Shown here piece after piece: positions 29,745 to 42,759 of a stretch of 64,000 nt of DNA (position 1 is the stretch's first letter; every line of letters begins with the position of its first letter). Position numbers and translations under genes: made by a program. Under the pieces are notes generated by a model that ran no database searches, was not told the origin of the DNA, and saw only the letters and a list, made by a program, of their open reading frames with translations. The DNA comes from Coffea arabica (taxonomy: Eukaryota > Streptophyta > Magnoliopsida > Gentianales > Rubiaceae): contig NC_092323.1 of NCBI RefSeq assembly GCF_036785885.1, forward strand, positions 4,442,501-4,506,500, read 5' to 3'.

Positions 29745-31749
29745 TGTACAGGTGCATGTTTAGGAGAGATTTTTTTAAATTAATCCCTTTTGGGAGGGGG
29801 AAGCTATTTTGCATTCTGCCCCATTATGTTTAATTATTGTGTGGAAGCTACTAGTTTTTTTTTTTTTTTTTTTTTTTGTGAGTATAAGGAGTTAACCTGT
29901 TCAGCCAAATTTTAAGGCCAAAACTGAAATTTTGTGAGGCAAAATTTGTAGAGAATTGCTTGTTATTATATTCCCTGTACACGAAAAGGAACGTCACAGA
30001 GAAAGAGATGACATCCAATTTTGAAATGCGTTGCCACAGCTGTTAGATGTCGATGCGTGTTATTGTCAAGGCCGAATTGCCCGGATCAAAATTTCTGGCA
30101 TTGTTATGCATTTCATTAGGTTGGATTTTGGTTGAATCCACTAAATCCGAATCCACAGTTACTAACGGAGCGCTTAGTTTGAGGGTATTGGAATTTGGAT
30201 TTGGTATCATATTCTCTTGAAAAATGGGTACGGGATTCAAGATTTTAGAATGATTTTTAAAAGTGTGGTAACTGTCAACCCTCATATTCTCTTGAAAAAT
30301 GGGTACGGGAGTAAGAGGTTTTGACAATTCGTAAATTTCATTCTCATGTAGGTTTGATTTAAAAAATTTTTTTATTTAGATTAAAATTTCTCATTTCTCA
30401 CCTACTTTTCTTCTCGCATCTATCATTTCTTATCGATTGCCGTTCTTTTATCCATCAGTATCATTCTTTTCTTCTGTCCTTCTCCGTCCTCTTTTGCCTT
30501 CTTTACAGCAGTCAAAATTTTCTCCTCCTCTTCTCCTAGTGGATCTCTTCTCTTCCTATCTCTCTTCTTTCATACCATCTTCATCAGTCACCTCTCTTTT
30601 CACATCACTTCTCCTTCCTCATAGTTAACATTTCCTCATTCCTTACCCTAATTGATGCCTTCCTCTCCTTGTGGAAGCCCGGGTAATGCCTGATGACAAG
30701 AAAGGTATTGGCCTTAGATGGACTATATGAGTTGAATTAAAGATTTAATTTCAAAGTACAAAAATTCCCATTCAATTTCTGGAAATTGTTGTTAGACTTT
30801 TTGGTTAAAATAGTTTGTTGATTCTTGTATGTATGAGTGTCGCCTGGTGATTGGAGAGAAACGAACAAATTAAGGATTTTGATTGGCGGTGGTCTGATGG
30901 TGTTTGCCTGTGGTTGTTCAGGAAGAGTTGAATGACTATCAATCTGGAAAATAGAAAAAAAAAAATGTTTGTTGTTTAAAAAAAAAAAGAAAAATAATTT
31001 TGATTCTTATTCCAAAGCATTTTTTGTACCAAGCAAAACTCATTTCAATGATACAACTAGTTCATACCGATAATAATTTTTTGCATATCATTCCATATCC
31101 AATTTCAATTCTACAGCATGAACCAAAATCAGACTCGAATCTTCATGGGTTTGGATGCCTAATAAGTATCCATGAGTATTTCTTAACATGTAATAAAAAA
31201 TTAAATTTACAAATAGTAAAACATGTGAAAATCAAAAATAATATAAATATAATTCATATTTTCAGTAGATAGAATCAAATCAACATTCAAGGATGTTTGC
31301 AGAAAATTATGGACTGAAATAATACTACTATTTGCTTGAAACTTTTTATCTATACTCAATATTGAAGCTTGCATGCATTTTTCACACACACATGTACGTA
31401 CGTTGGTTTGGGTGGAATTTGAGTCTGAATTTGAAAATGAGCGTGAACCCTCTATAAAACCCATGAATTTTTCACACGGTTTGGATCTGTCTTTGAAAAT
31501 TTAAACCCCAACCAACGAAAAATATAATAGATCTGAGTTGGATTTGGGCACCTAACCCATTCACATGGCTATGACTTTGCAGTTTGCACTTAAGAGTATT
31601 GTAGAACGAACAAAATATGATTCATTAAAGGGGCACAAAAGAACTGTGAAGAAAGAGCAACAAAGGGTATATAATCTCCTCACTGGATGACAAAATAGGG
31701 TTCAGCTTACATACTTTTTTCAGTTCCCCAAGTATCTATCAGTAATACT
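29745..31749. other. Convergent spacer between BIG and IMP3, no gene seen
   Basis: BIG (+) and IMP3 (-) converge here, so both ends are 3' UTR. The BIG side has a T23-like run near 29855. The middle holds a 29-base direct repeat (30207 and 30282), a long pyrimidine-rich stretch (about 30370-30630) and AT-rich sequence with short frames of no recognisable family. A (CA)n-type stretch near 31385 is minor. Confidence 0.6.
30207..30310. repeat. Two perfect 29-bp direct repeats, 75-bp period
   Basis: The same 29 bases, beginning tcatattctcttg and ending gggtacggga, occur at 30207-30235 and 30282-30310, separated by 46 unrelated bases. The identity suggests a recent local duplication or the remains of an internally repeated element. 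Confidence 0.85.
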
Positions 31750-33842
31750 CTAGTTCATTGCATCATAATCATCCAACTTGTCATTATATTCCAAGACTTT
31801 TCTCCTAATCTTAGATGTATCTACCCAAGTAACAAAGTCTTCCATATTTCTTGTAACTAGAAACGAACCATCGGTAACTGTGTCCGGCCCCACACGAATA
31901 TGCCCCTGCTCTATATAAGTCACAGCTTCGTTCAAGTGTTCAGCAAACTTCAGGCGCACCAGTACTGTAGAAAGCCTTCGCCTGGTTAAAGACATTGACA
32001 AACCTCAGTATGACTTGAAATCTCTTGCATCACCAAAATCCCAGTCACAGAGAAATGTACATGGAACATGACACAAGATTATTAGATGGCAGACTATCTA
32101 ATTCTCAGTCAACAGAAAAGTCCAAATTGACCAAGCCATTTAACCTGTAACCTGCAAATGAACTTTTTTAACATGAAACTTGAACTGACTGGCTGGCATC
32201 TCATTAGACCAGTTGGTACTAAAGAAACATCGTTTAATAATCTAAAATCAGTAAATTGTCAACAGCTGTTGGCTTTTCATCTTTCTCATTCTTTCGTCTT
32301 TTATTTGGGTGACCGTGTTTCTCTACTGTATTCTTGCCATTAGCATTAGCATTTTTACCTTGTTAGTAATGCCAAGCGTGTTTATTTTTTTTTTCGTGTC
32401 AGGGTGCAAATTTTCATTAAAAAAAATAAAAACCATGATGTGATTCTTCCCCTTGGATAGCATTTTAGCAGGCATTCTTCCTGTTTGAACATTATCAAAT
32501 TCATAATCACCCAAATGTAAATCTGCAACTTACTTACCGACAAAAGGATGAAACAGATAACCGATCACACAAAGCCAAACTCTTCCTGGATGGTATCACT
32601 CCCATGTTATACCTGCATTGACAAGGTAGCTTGTAGCGAATTAATTATTGATTATAGATCACAAGATTAAAAACTTGATAATCCAAGAAAAAAGTGAGTT
32701 CATTGGCTTTTCTTTTTATTCCCTTTTTTTTTTTTTGGGTTGGGGGGTGGGAGCATCTTCCTTATATGAAGTAGCAGCTAACAAAGAGAGAATCCCAAGA
32801 CAGATTCTCAAAGAAAAAGGTCATGCAATAGATATTCAACATGTGTAACAAATCCCAGCCTTCTTGCTTCACGATCCAATCTTCCATAACATCAAAATGT
32901 TCAGTATTTCTACTTGGTCATCACAGAGCTGGCCTAATCAATATAGAAGACATTATCAATACATCCGAAGCTTTTTGCAGAGAAATTTGGACATAAGAAA
33001 CAAAAAAGTTTTCCTGATTGCAAGGAATCTATATAATGTCAGCGGTCCATTTCTTCAGTAGTCCAAAATATTCGTTCTGCAAATGGTTCTGCAGAGAACA
33101 ATCATCAGCAGGCTGTTGGCTCAATATAATAGACACCCACCAACCCCATACTACCCTGCTCGGAAATGGCAATAACTTCAACAGAAGCCACACCCAGAAC
33201 ATGCGTTTAGCAATCAAATATTGTTATTGAAGCCACTGAAACCACCATGGCTAGGAAACATATTAGCTCAATTACATTAAACACCACATTTAAAAGAAGG
33301 ATTTTCACCTACCATCATCTCCAAACAGTTCAATTACAAGCAATGCTTAAGACTTCAGATGAAAGTTGGAAAAAAAAAAGAAAAAAGAAAAAGCTGTAAC
33401 CCAAAAGGTTGCTAATCAATAAGAGGAAAAAAGGCTGGAGAGAGTAAGGCAAAAAACTCACAGCTTTTCGAGGAGAGCATCAGTCATCTCAATCCGAAGA
33501 GGGTCAGTATGGTCCATCTGTTTCAATATATTCACTAGCTTCTGTACCATTCTACACAGTTTTGAATACCTAATAATCCAGTAAAAAAACGTAGCAAAAT
33601 CAAAATTGAAGCCGTAAAAAGCTTATCAACCCAAAACAAAACAAACCCACCAACGAAAGAAGATAAAAACAAAATACTGATCAAAACTGGAGAAATGGGA
33701 GGTACTACTTCTTGTAATCATCTCTGTTGGTGAGGTGGTAGCGACGTATGACATCATTTTCTCGGTGACCTCCCTCTCTTTTCCACTCCAAGAAATTGAC
33801 CTTCTTCAAGAGTTTCTTCTCATGATGCTTGAGCTTTCTCAT
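31750..33842 (-). CDS. IMP3: U3 small nucleolar RNP protein IMP3 (S4 domain)
   Basis: Four exons on the minus strand: 33842-33709, 33569-33462, 32612-32538, 31981-31750, joining to 549 bases and 182 residues, the normal IMP3 size. The N terminus [19 protein letters not shown] and the C-terminal S4 RNA-binding region ([37 protein letters not shown]) are nearly identical to known eukaryotic IMP3, and the protein ends [11 protein letters not shown]. Family knowledge: IMP3 belongs to the SSU processome, where with MPP10 and IMP4 it helps pair U3 snoRNA with pre-18S rRNA in the nucleolus. It is convergent with BIG and divergent from the RRT-like gene. All borders are GT-AG, with split codons preserved at each junction. 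Confidence 0.94.
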
Positions 33843-35828
33843 CTTCAGATCGCAAAAACCCTAAACCCTTCGACGGATGCCGAGTGCAAGACGAAGACAG
33901 AGTGGCAGTTTTCAGTTTGAAGCCTGGGAAAATTCGTCAGTTTTGCGTATTGGGCTCATAGCAGTCAGAGGCCATTGGGTAGAAGAGCAGTCCAGCCCAA
34001 AAAGAATTGATCACGTTTGCCAAGCCCCTTCTCGTAGAACTTCGGACAAGCAATCAGCTTGACACTTTTTTTGACGGTTAATTCCACTTTGCAACCTTCA
34101 ACCATACATCCATGCATGGATGTCGACTTTGATCCCCGTCCTCTAAAATGAAACTCCTAAATATAAAATTTATCACAGTTTTTTTGTCATTAAACTGTGA
34201 GTTCATTCCACTTTTAATCCCTCAGAGCATAGAATTTATCCCACTTAAGTACAATAATTTGTTTCACTTACGTTAACGATTTTACTTTAAGTGTGCGTGA
34301 CAGATTTTTATATTTAAAGAACTAAGCCGTTTCATTTTAAATTTTAAAAATCAAAGTGGGAATCCAACTATAATAGTTGAAGGGTACAAAGTAATAATAT
34401 TAACCCCTTTTTTTTCTTTTATGCTTTTGATGGTGTCCTAAGCTTACCTCCACTTTATATCGAGCTACAAGCTCGGGTTGAATCATTTGGGGAAAAAGTC
34501 CCAGTATCATTTAGGGTAGCAATTTAATGATCTGATGTAATATGCGGTCGAGAAGAAAAGGGTTATGAATCTGTATTGACCTTGATTGGCAACAACCAAA
34601 GAAGAAGAATTTGATTCGGAATTCACCAACTCGAAATGGGCAAAAAAATCTAGGATGATTTGCGGCCTCATTAAGGAAATATATAAATCCTGATGGCTAT
34701 AATTATTGTTTCCTCATTCTTCTAGTACTTTTCTTGAAACAAATATGAATACAAGAAAAAAGGGGTGGTGGGCACAAGTGATGCTGGTACCACTTAACTT
34801 GTTGAGAATCGATCTTGTACGAATGTCTTGTTCTTCTTGGCATTCTTTAAGAAACTAATGAATACATCCTTTTTCCTAGTGGTAAAAATTAGATTATATG
34901 ACTGGATTCAAAAAAAATTACTCCATGACAATATCTATAAAAGATTATACCCCTCACATTTTTGCAACTTATGTATATTCCTTCGTCAAAGCTAAGGCGA
35001 TTTATTGATTCGCAAACAAACTTAGGTGCCATTGAAGTCCCATTTCATGAGCTGATAAATTTTATTCTCTGTTTAGCTAAATTTTTACTCCAGCTCTTTT
35101 AGGTGCCATTGAAGTTTATCCATATCCAAGTGTCAAAGTTAAAAAGTGAAGATGCAAGCATCCAATGTCAAGGTTAAAAAACCGAACAGGATCCCAACAT
35201 TCTTCAACTTCGGAGGTCCGTGAGTGATTAGTTAACTTAACCTGCTCTTCAAATCTCCCCACTATCAAATAATAATGCAAAGACTCCACCGTCCTTCCCT
35301 TCACATCTCTCCTTCACCCCCCCAACCTTTAGTTTACACTACTGTTTCATTGAGTTTTGCGATCCCATGCGTAGGTGCCGCCGCGTGTATGTCTGTATTG
35401 GTATTGTCAAGGAATGCTGCATTCTGGGGTGGGTTGCGTCGTATCAAACTTTAGATTTTTAGCGTTGTTTAGTTACTACTAGTGAGTTAGTAGTAGTAGT
35501 AGTTAAAAGCGGCATTAATTTACAGCTTGACATTTTTTAAGGTGATTTACTTTACATGTTATTTAACTTCTGAGATTGCCTTGTTTCGTGAAAATGTAAA
35601 CATTAAATATTTGGATCGGTCAAGCTTTCAAGTTTGTGTTTTCCCCCTTCCGGCTTCGGCTACGTACTCCTGTATCATCGTTGATTGGACTAGTAGTGTT
35701 GCAGAACGTAGTAATCCTTTCCGTTTCCTTCAATTCTTCTTCATGGTAACTTAACTCTGTCTTCTTGCCGAGCTTTGGAATTCCAGAGTCTTCATGAGAG
35801 TGGGGGCATAAGTACTGATGGTTTTGCA
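33843..35828. other. Divergent spacer between IMP3 and RRT-like gene
   Basis: This 2-kb region must carry both promoters. IMP3 leader sequence lies near 33850-33950. The stretch 34140-34400 is AT-rich and resembles decayed transposon sequence, with words such as cacttttaatccctc and an imperfect inverse near its right end, but I cannot define ends. From about 35260 the sequence is less AT-rich and is probably the RRT-like leader. No gene is seen. Confidence 0.55.
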
Positions 35829-38676
35829 ATGTGTAGACTAAATAGCAGTAAAGAGATGAATGAAGCGAGGGAGGGGCAATGGGAGGTGAGTCCGAAGGTT
35901 TTGGGTGAAAGGGAAGCAGAAAGAAATGGAGTGGATTTGTTTACACCTAGAATGAGGTGGTGGATTCTGAGGGCAATCACGACATTATTGCTTTGCTCAT
36001 GTGTTGTTCAGTTGATGCCGGTAGGGAATTCTTGGGGGCCTAGGTTGTTGAATAGCTGGCCGTCCTGCTCTTACCCTCCTGCTGATAGGTATCCCCAGGT
36101 GGAAATTAGCAATCTGCATTCACAAGTGACTCCAAAGCGTGAGTAAATCGCGTCTTTTTACCGGCTTTTTTTAATGGTTAGCAATCTTGGAGGTTGGATT
36201 TGTACTTTGCTTACTAATGCATTGCGATGTTCTTATCTTATGCAAGGAACAGATTCCATTATAACTTATAAATGGGCATAAGTCCTTGACATTTTCCTTG
36301 TTAAGAATTGTATCACCAGCATTAGCAGAAATTTATGAGATCCATTCTTTTGTTGATTGATTTAAGTATTGTCTTGCCCTATTTGCCAATGCTCATATTG
36401 CTGGTAATAACTCAATGCCAAGATGTAAAATCTGTCAACATGTCACCTGGCTTGAGAGATAACTCCTGCCAAGCATGGACTTCTGCTAACAAGGAAATGA
36501 ATCACAAGGAAAGTGATCGGTTGTTGCAGGATTCTACAGGAACAACGGTTATCTAATGGTTTCTTGCAACGGGGGACTCAATCAAATGCGAGCAGCAGTG
36601 AGTTTGCTGTCTGCTGTCATGAATTTCTTCTTCCCTGTGCTTTGGCTTTTAAAGTGTTCCTTTTGTTTCTGCAGATATGCGACATGGTAGCTCTTGCCAG
36701 ATACCTAAACGTCACTCTTATTGTCCCCGAATTGGACAAGACTTCTTTTTGGGCTGATCCAAGGTTTGCTAGATTTTGAAACTCCTTACATTGTTTGTAA
36801 GTGATTATATGAACTTGAGTTATTAAGGCTCAGGATGTTTTCATTTCCCAGTGATTTCCAGGACATATTTGATGTTGATCATTTCATCACATCCTTGAGG
36901 AATGAGGTCCGAATATTGAAAGAGCTGCCACCAAGGCTTAAACGAAGAGTTGAGGTGGGCAAGTTCTATGAGTTGCCACCCATAAGCTGGTCCAACATAT
37001 CCTATTACCATGAGCAGGTTTGACTTAATTTTCACTGCTAGAAGTAACAAACAAGTCGTTTTTCACTTTTCTATCTTCTCATTGGAAAAGCTATGCTCGT
37101 CGTCTCATAGTCAAGAATAATTGTTGACAGATTCTTCCACTTTTTAGAAAGTATAAAGTTGTGCACTTTAACAGAACTGATGCCCGCCTCGCGAACAATG
37201 GCCTACCACTGGAAATTCAGAAGCTGCGTTGCAGGGTAAACTTTATCTCTCTCAGGTTTACTCCAAGAATAGAGGAATTGAGTGGAAAAATTGTCCGCAT
37301 CCTGAGGCAAAACGGGCGTTTCCTGGCACTCCACCTCAGGTATGAAATGGACATGTTAGCTTTCTCTGGTTGCGCACAAGGCTGCAATGATGATGAGGTG
37401 AAGCAGCTTACAAGAATGAGGTAATAAAATCCTCTCTTATTCCTTTTTTTTTCTTCCTCCCATAATAAAAATACTCTGCTATTCGACTGCCCTTTACCTT
37501 CTCCCTTTCCCTCCCACCCAAAGAAAAAAGTGAAATTGTCATCGACTGTTGTAAATATATTTAGATACGAATATCCCTGGTGGAAGGAGAAGGTCATAGA
37601 TTCTGATATGAAGCGGAAACAAGGTTTGTGCCCTCTGACACCTGAAGAAACAGCTCTTGTATTGCGTGCACTTGGCCTCGACCACAATGTTCGAATATAT
37701 ATAGCTGCTGGAGCAACATATGGTGGGCAAAGGAGATTGAGAAGTTTGGAAGCTGCATTCCCGAGTCTGGTTAGTGGTAAATGTTTGCTTTACATCCCAA
37801 TGTATCTGTAAGTGGCCTCTGCTTCATGTTTCATCACTGATGCATAAACTGCTACAATTTGGGGAACAGGTCCAGAAGCAGACACTGCTCAACTCTTCGG
37901 ACATGAGGTTTATTCAAAATCATTCATCGCAGATGGCAGCAGTGGACTATCTCGTATCCTTGGAAAGCGACATATTTGCACCAACATACGATGGAAACAT
38001 GGCTAAAGTTGTCGAAGGACATCGCAGGTACCTCTGATTCTATTCGATCAACGTTTCACTTTCACACCACCATGTCCTGTGTTTTGGGAGTTTGAGAATT
38101 GGTTGTTCAACTATTTCTCCTCTCTTCTGGTGGCTTTCACTTAAAGAGTGAACGAGCACAGGACAAAAGGTTGTACGCAGTCATTGCCATCTTGCTACGT
38201 CTTGCATCTGATTACTTGGAACCTTTGTACTGAGATGTCTCTCCAAATTGGAGAAATAAATGGTTAACAATCAATCCAAACATCTTTACCGTCAGTTTCG
38301 GTATTGGAATTCAAAATTTACGAAGTGAGATGACCGAACTTTTTTCCATTAACTTTCCTTGACGGAGGAGGAAATATGTTTTATAGATCTCTTCATCCAG
38401 TTTTATATGTTTTATTTCTTTAAAACCTCCAGGTACTTGGGGTACAGAACAACAATACTGTTCGACAGAAAAGTTTTAGTTGGTCTGATAGATCAGTACA
38501 ATCATGGGGCTGTGAGCTGGGATGAGTTTTCCTCATTCGTCAGCCAGGCTCATTGGACCCGCATGGGGCGATCAAAGAAGCGAGTTGTCATTGCAGACAG
38601 GCCAAAGGAAGAAGATTACTTCTACTCCAACCCGCACGAGTGTCTGTCTGCAGCCTATGAATCAAGCATTCGGTAG
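35829..38676 (+). CDS. RRT1: Rhamnogalacturonan I rhamnosyltransferase-like protein (GT106, O-fucosyltransferase fold)
   Basis: Eight exons: 35829-36138, 36530-36597, 36675-36763, 36852-37017, 37131-37420, 37565-37769, 37870-38027, 38433-38676, giving 509 residues. A type II membrane anchor lies at about 44-63 ([19 protein letters not shown]). The catalytic part shows [86 protein letters not shown] and [22 protein letters not shown]. Family knowledge: Arabidopsis RRT1 (At5g15740) and RRT2 (At3g02250) add rhamnose from UDP-rhamnose to the rhamnogalacturonan I backbone in the Golgi, and this protein is closest to them as far as I recall. Activity is inferred from family. The ATG at 35829 is the first in frame before the anchor; an in-frame ATG also occurs at residue 10. 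It converges with the BIM-like gene. Confidence 0.88.
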
Positions 38677-39682
38677 TGAATGACCTTTGTTATTGCCAGA
38701 AAGGTTTCTTTGATCACACACACACAACTCATGCATGCGTGCAATGCTGGCCCCCAGGCAAAGTAGAGTAGAGTAGAATCAATCATCCAAAAACAAACTC
38801 TGAATCAAAAGAATGATTGAGTTTGTTGAATAAGGTTGCAAATAGTAACTAGGATCTGGCCTCTGGCTCTATAATATTGACTAAGCTGCAGCACAGGTAA
38901 TGGAAAAGGTTGAATGCCCTAAATGTTTTACAGCTTTATACAAGGAATGTAGCTCTATAATACTCCAACCCTTCTTGTAGCAAGTATTCGAATAAAGGAG
39001 TTTTATACCAATTCTTCCCTACGTATTCCAATCAAAAGATGAAACTCATTGCCTTTCTCCCAGGAAATGAGACAACCAAAAAAAAAAAAAAAATCTGCTG
39101 AAGCTGATGAAAATTGCTACCCGTAAGAACCCAAATAACAAGAGAGAGAGATAATAAGGTTCGGGAGCAAGAGGTTTAATTCAATAACTTCCTGTAAAAT
39201 AAGGCAGCTTCTCATACTTAAATGGAAGCCTCTATCCAAAATCAAAGACCAAAAAAAATTTACAAGTCCCCATATGGAGGAAACTCTTGATCACCCCCTC
39301 TTGTTTACCCACTCCCATCAGAAGACGAGTGAATGCTGGAAATCAAGGCAACTTTCCATATTCTCAGAGATAATAAAAAATGAATAGTGATGGTGACACT
39401 CTAACCTTGATCCACTTTCAGCTATTTATTAGCACAATCTTAACTGTCAATGCTACCTCTGCAGCTAGTACAACCACCCTGAAGGAAAAGAAGAATACAA
39501 TAAGAAAGAACTGACATAAATCATACAGAGGAAGTATGGTGTCAAAACTCTAAAAAGAAACAGAAACATCCTTACAATACATTCTGATTTTTGCTAAGAC
39601 GCAAAGAAGTTGTACCTAAAAATCTCATTCTTCATCGGAGCAAAAGAATTAGAGAGATCAGTTTTAGCTTCTAGCCTTCTTT
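38677..39682. other. Convergent spacer between RRT-like and BIM-like genes
   Basis: Two 3' ends face each other here. Apart from probable 3' UTRs, a short CA run near 38718 and an A15 run near 39077, I see nothing, except a possible alternative last exon of the BIM-like gene at 39440-39478 on the minus strand. Confidence 0.6.
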
Positions 39683-42635
39683 TCACATTTTTAAAGAAAT
39701 GGACAAAGGAGTGAAGAAAGCAGAAGAAACCTCTCTAATGACTGTAGTAGCAGTTCCTTCATTGGTTCTTTTACCCACATCAAGTTGCACTGAGATGTTG
39801 ACCTGGGACAAATCCACCCCAGAGGATTGGAGTGCATGCTTAAGGGTATTCAACAACCTGTCAATTTTCAATAACTCAAAATAAACAAGATACATCAACA
39901 TAACAAAATTAAAAACTCTATAGCTTTTCCAGGTACTTAAGAATAAGAATACGGCTCGACTATTTAACAACCAGTTCTGCCTTAAAATAACAAATAAGCA
40001 GGTTCCATGCAGGGGAGATGAGATGGAGAGAGCCAAACTGTATTTGCAACTCAGAATCTCACCCTTGAGAGTAAACATTTGAGATACTAGCTTCTCCACT
40101 ATCCGGGTGCAGCTGTTCTCGCTGGCTAGTTTCGTAGCTTGGAACAGCGCATTCGGATGCACTCAATTTGCCTTGCCAGTATTCGGAAGGGGAGTGAGTA
40201 GCCAAATGTTCAGGGTCAGGAAAAGATCCCTGAGGAGGTTCGGTAGACCCAACATGAAACAAATTTGGCTGCACTAGCAAATTTGAAGAATTTTCTTCAT
40301 TTCCTGACTGTTGGGGATGATCTGTAGGAGTGCATGGAGGAGCACCATTCAACTCAGAATCCATTGCCGTCTGGGCATTAGAAAGCAAAGTTGGAGAGAC
40401 AATGATGTTGTCTTCGTGACCAGAACCATTCCTCATGAGCAGTGGTTGATCAACAAAATTCTCAACTAGCCCAGAATTGCTTCTCTATTTGCACATTAAG
40501 AGGAAGTCAGTATAGTTAGAACTTTAGGCTGGACTTATTCGATACAAATTTCAAGTAGGTTCAACCGCAAATATAGTCCAGAAGCCACAATGTGGAACTA
40601 ATCCTAAATTTCAAATGGTAATCAAACTTTAATCCAGAAATGTCATTGAAAATTCACATTCAGAAAGAAAAGAAAAGGAGAGTAACATAAGCACACACGC
40701 CCAGGATGAAAAACCTCAAATGCACAACTACTAAATGAACTTTACCCAAGGTATCAACTTTGATGGCTCCTGATTCCAACCTTGGTATGTTTCTTCGTAC
40801 ATCTGTATCCTCTCCTGTAAGAACTGGATATACTGTATAACCTGGATTTAACAGCATGTACTGGTTAAATTGTTTTTGGCAATAAAACAGAGAAGAGGGC
40901 AAAAATCACTGAATGAGAACTAACAGCAAAAGTAAAGGGCGAAATAGGAAATACACCTCCAGCAAGAATGAAGCTTTATCCCGCTTCTGATCATTTTCAG
41001 GGATGATATCTCTTAAAATTTGGAATCTGCATGGACAAACATAATATTTACCTCCATTGAACTTTGTGACTTATGCCCAGAAGGCAAGAAAGTTTGGGCT
41101 CTAATATATAAGCTTCAACGTGCACAGATTGTCATCGACCAAGTCATGCTTGAGAGAGTACATTTTAGATTGCAATCTCATTAACAGCAGCCAAATGAGC
41201 AAAAAGGCAAAATCAATAAGACAGGAAGACATAGCAATGAGTATTTTCAAAGCAACTAACCTCAGCATCATCCATTAATCAAAAGAATCAAATCAAAAAA
41301 TCCAATTTTTACATTGATCATTTACCAATCGATTAATGATCTGAAACCTTACAAAGATGGTATGAGATACAATATATTTCTCGAATCAACATATGCATCA
41401 CTAGATTATAAATCTGCAATGAGGTCCATTTCAAACATATGCAAATTCCATCTCTAGAAATCACTACTATAGACTGATTGAGCCAAGATACTAGAATTTG
41501 GAACCACTTTATAAAGTCACTGTTAATACACATCAAAAAGGCCTTTCCTTATTTCCAACTTCAAAATCAGATACTGCTAGCACGCTCATTCGCTCATCCT
41601 GGACTCTGTTTCCACAATTTTCTCAAGTCAAATCAGGATCTCTTTCGCTCAACAAGCCTATAAACTCCCAAAAATGCAAAGTTCCTTGGAACTTCTTCTT
41701 AATCACCCCACCTAATTTACTCCTCCCAACTCAACAATGGATTGTACGAGCCATTCTTCAGTTCCACTTATCAATATTAAACATAAAAAAAAGAGAATCC
41801 AAAGCAATCTTATCCTCAAATTGCACAACAACGGATCACAAATAAATATCCAGCATAAAAAAACTCCCCATGGAGCACAACAAAATCCTCAGCTGCAAAT
41901 AAAGAAGAACACTTTAGCACTCAAGCGTGAACTGATACAAACCTTATCACTAGAAATAATAGCAGAAGAGAAAATCACTAGAGCAGGAGAACTAGGTAAG
42001 CAATTGAATAAAGAGGGAGTACGTTTTGCATATTCATTAGTAAGAATATACAGAGAATTCATCGCACAGGGTATAAGGACAGTACACAGTGTGGTATGGA
42101 TCAGTATATTTTCACAGAATTCATGCCCTTAGTAATAATTTCATAAAACTCATGCTACCCTCCTTATTAACAATTTGATGAAAGTCATGCTACCATTTTT
42201 ATTAATTTGATTAATAAAAAAACCCAGTAGTCCACCCCTCGATAATTTCCCCATAGTAGTAGGAGATATGTCACCCTCATTCTAACAAAGAATAGAACAA
42301 CCCGGGGAAAAAAAAAAGAAAAAAGAAAATGAAAGGGAAAAGCTTGCCTCTCGTTAATTTTGCTTCTCCGCCGCTGTTCTGTCTCGGAATGCTTCGACCG
42401 CAGAGCATTGACCTTCTGATCATTACCCTTTCCCTCCACTTTCACTGCCCACCCAACCCATTAAAAAAAATGTAAACGTATATATATGTGGAAAAAAAAT
42501 CACCAGAGCCCAACGCATATCTGAAAAAGTTAACAAAAGTCAACCTTTTTGAGAGGAATTTTCAGGAGTAGAGGAAGCGAATTCTTCATCGTCAAAATCG
42601 TCGTCTTCCTGACGGCTCTTCGAGGTTCTCACCAT
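39683..42635 (-). CDS. BIM2: bHLH transcription factor, BIM2/BIM3-like
   Basis: Six exons on the minus strand: 42635-42545, 42444-42348, 41026-40957, 40841-40746, 40484-40063, 39857-39683, giving 316 residues. An acidic N terminus ([13 protein letters not shown]) precedes the bHLH, about residues 48-118: basic region [16 protein letters not shown] with the E-box readers H49, E53 and R57, then [23 protein letters not shown] and [22 protein letters not shown]. The C-terminal part has [24 protein letters not shown], typical of BIM proteins. Family knowledge: BIM1-3 pair with BES1/BZR1-type factors on E-box promoters in brassinosteroid signalling. The second intron starts GC, not GT (codon ag|a, 42347 to 41027). 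The last exon may instead end at 39731 and join 39478-39440, changing the tail. BIM2 versus BIM3 is not settled. Confidence 0.88.
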
Positions 42636-42699
42636 TTACCGGTTACAATTACAATCCTCCAGCCCTAAAAAAGATAATAACAACAATAATAATATGATA

Positions 42700-42759
42700 A
42701 CACACACACACACGCACTCTCTCTCTCTCTCTCTCTCTCAATTTCTCTCTCTCTCTCTC
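42700..42759. repeat. (CA)n(CT)n microsatellites upstream of BIM-like start, GA-rich in gene sense
   Basis: CA units at 42700-42713 are followed by CT runs at 42717-42739 and 42744-42759. On the gene's strand these read as GA repeats 80-125 bases before the ATG, within promoter or leader. GA repeats in this position are known binding sites for plant BBR/BPC GAGA-binding proteins; binding here is inferred only. Confidence 0.8.

Noticed and set aside
34140-34400. MuDR-like or other DNA transposon
   Set aside because: Sequence words look transposon-derived, but terminal repeats and target duplication could not be defined.
40660-40902. Minus-strand frame with [18 protein letters not shown]
   Set aside because: Wrong frame of a BIM exon; the correct frame reads [16 protein letters not shown].
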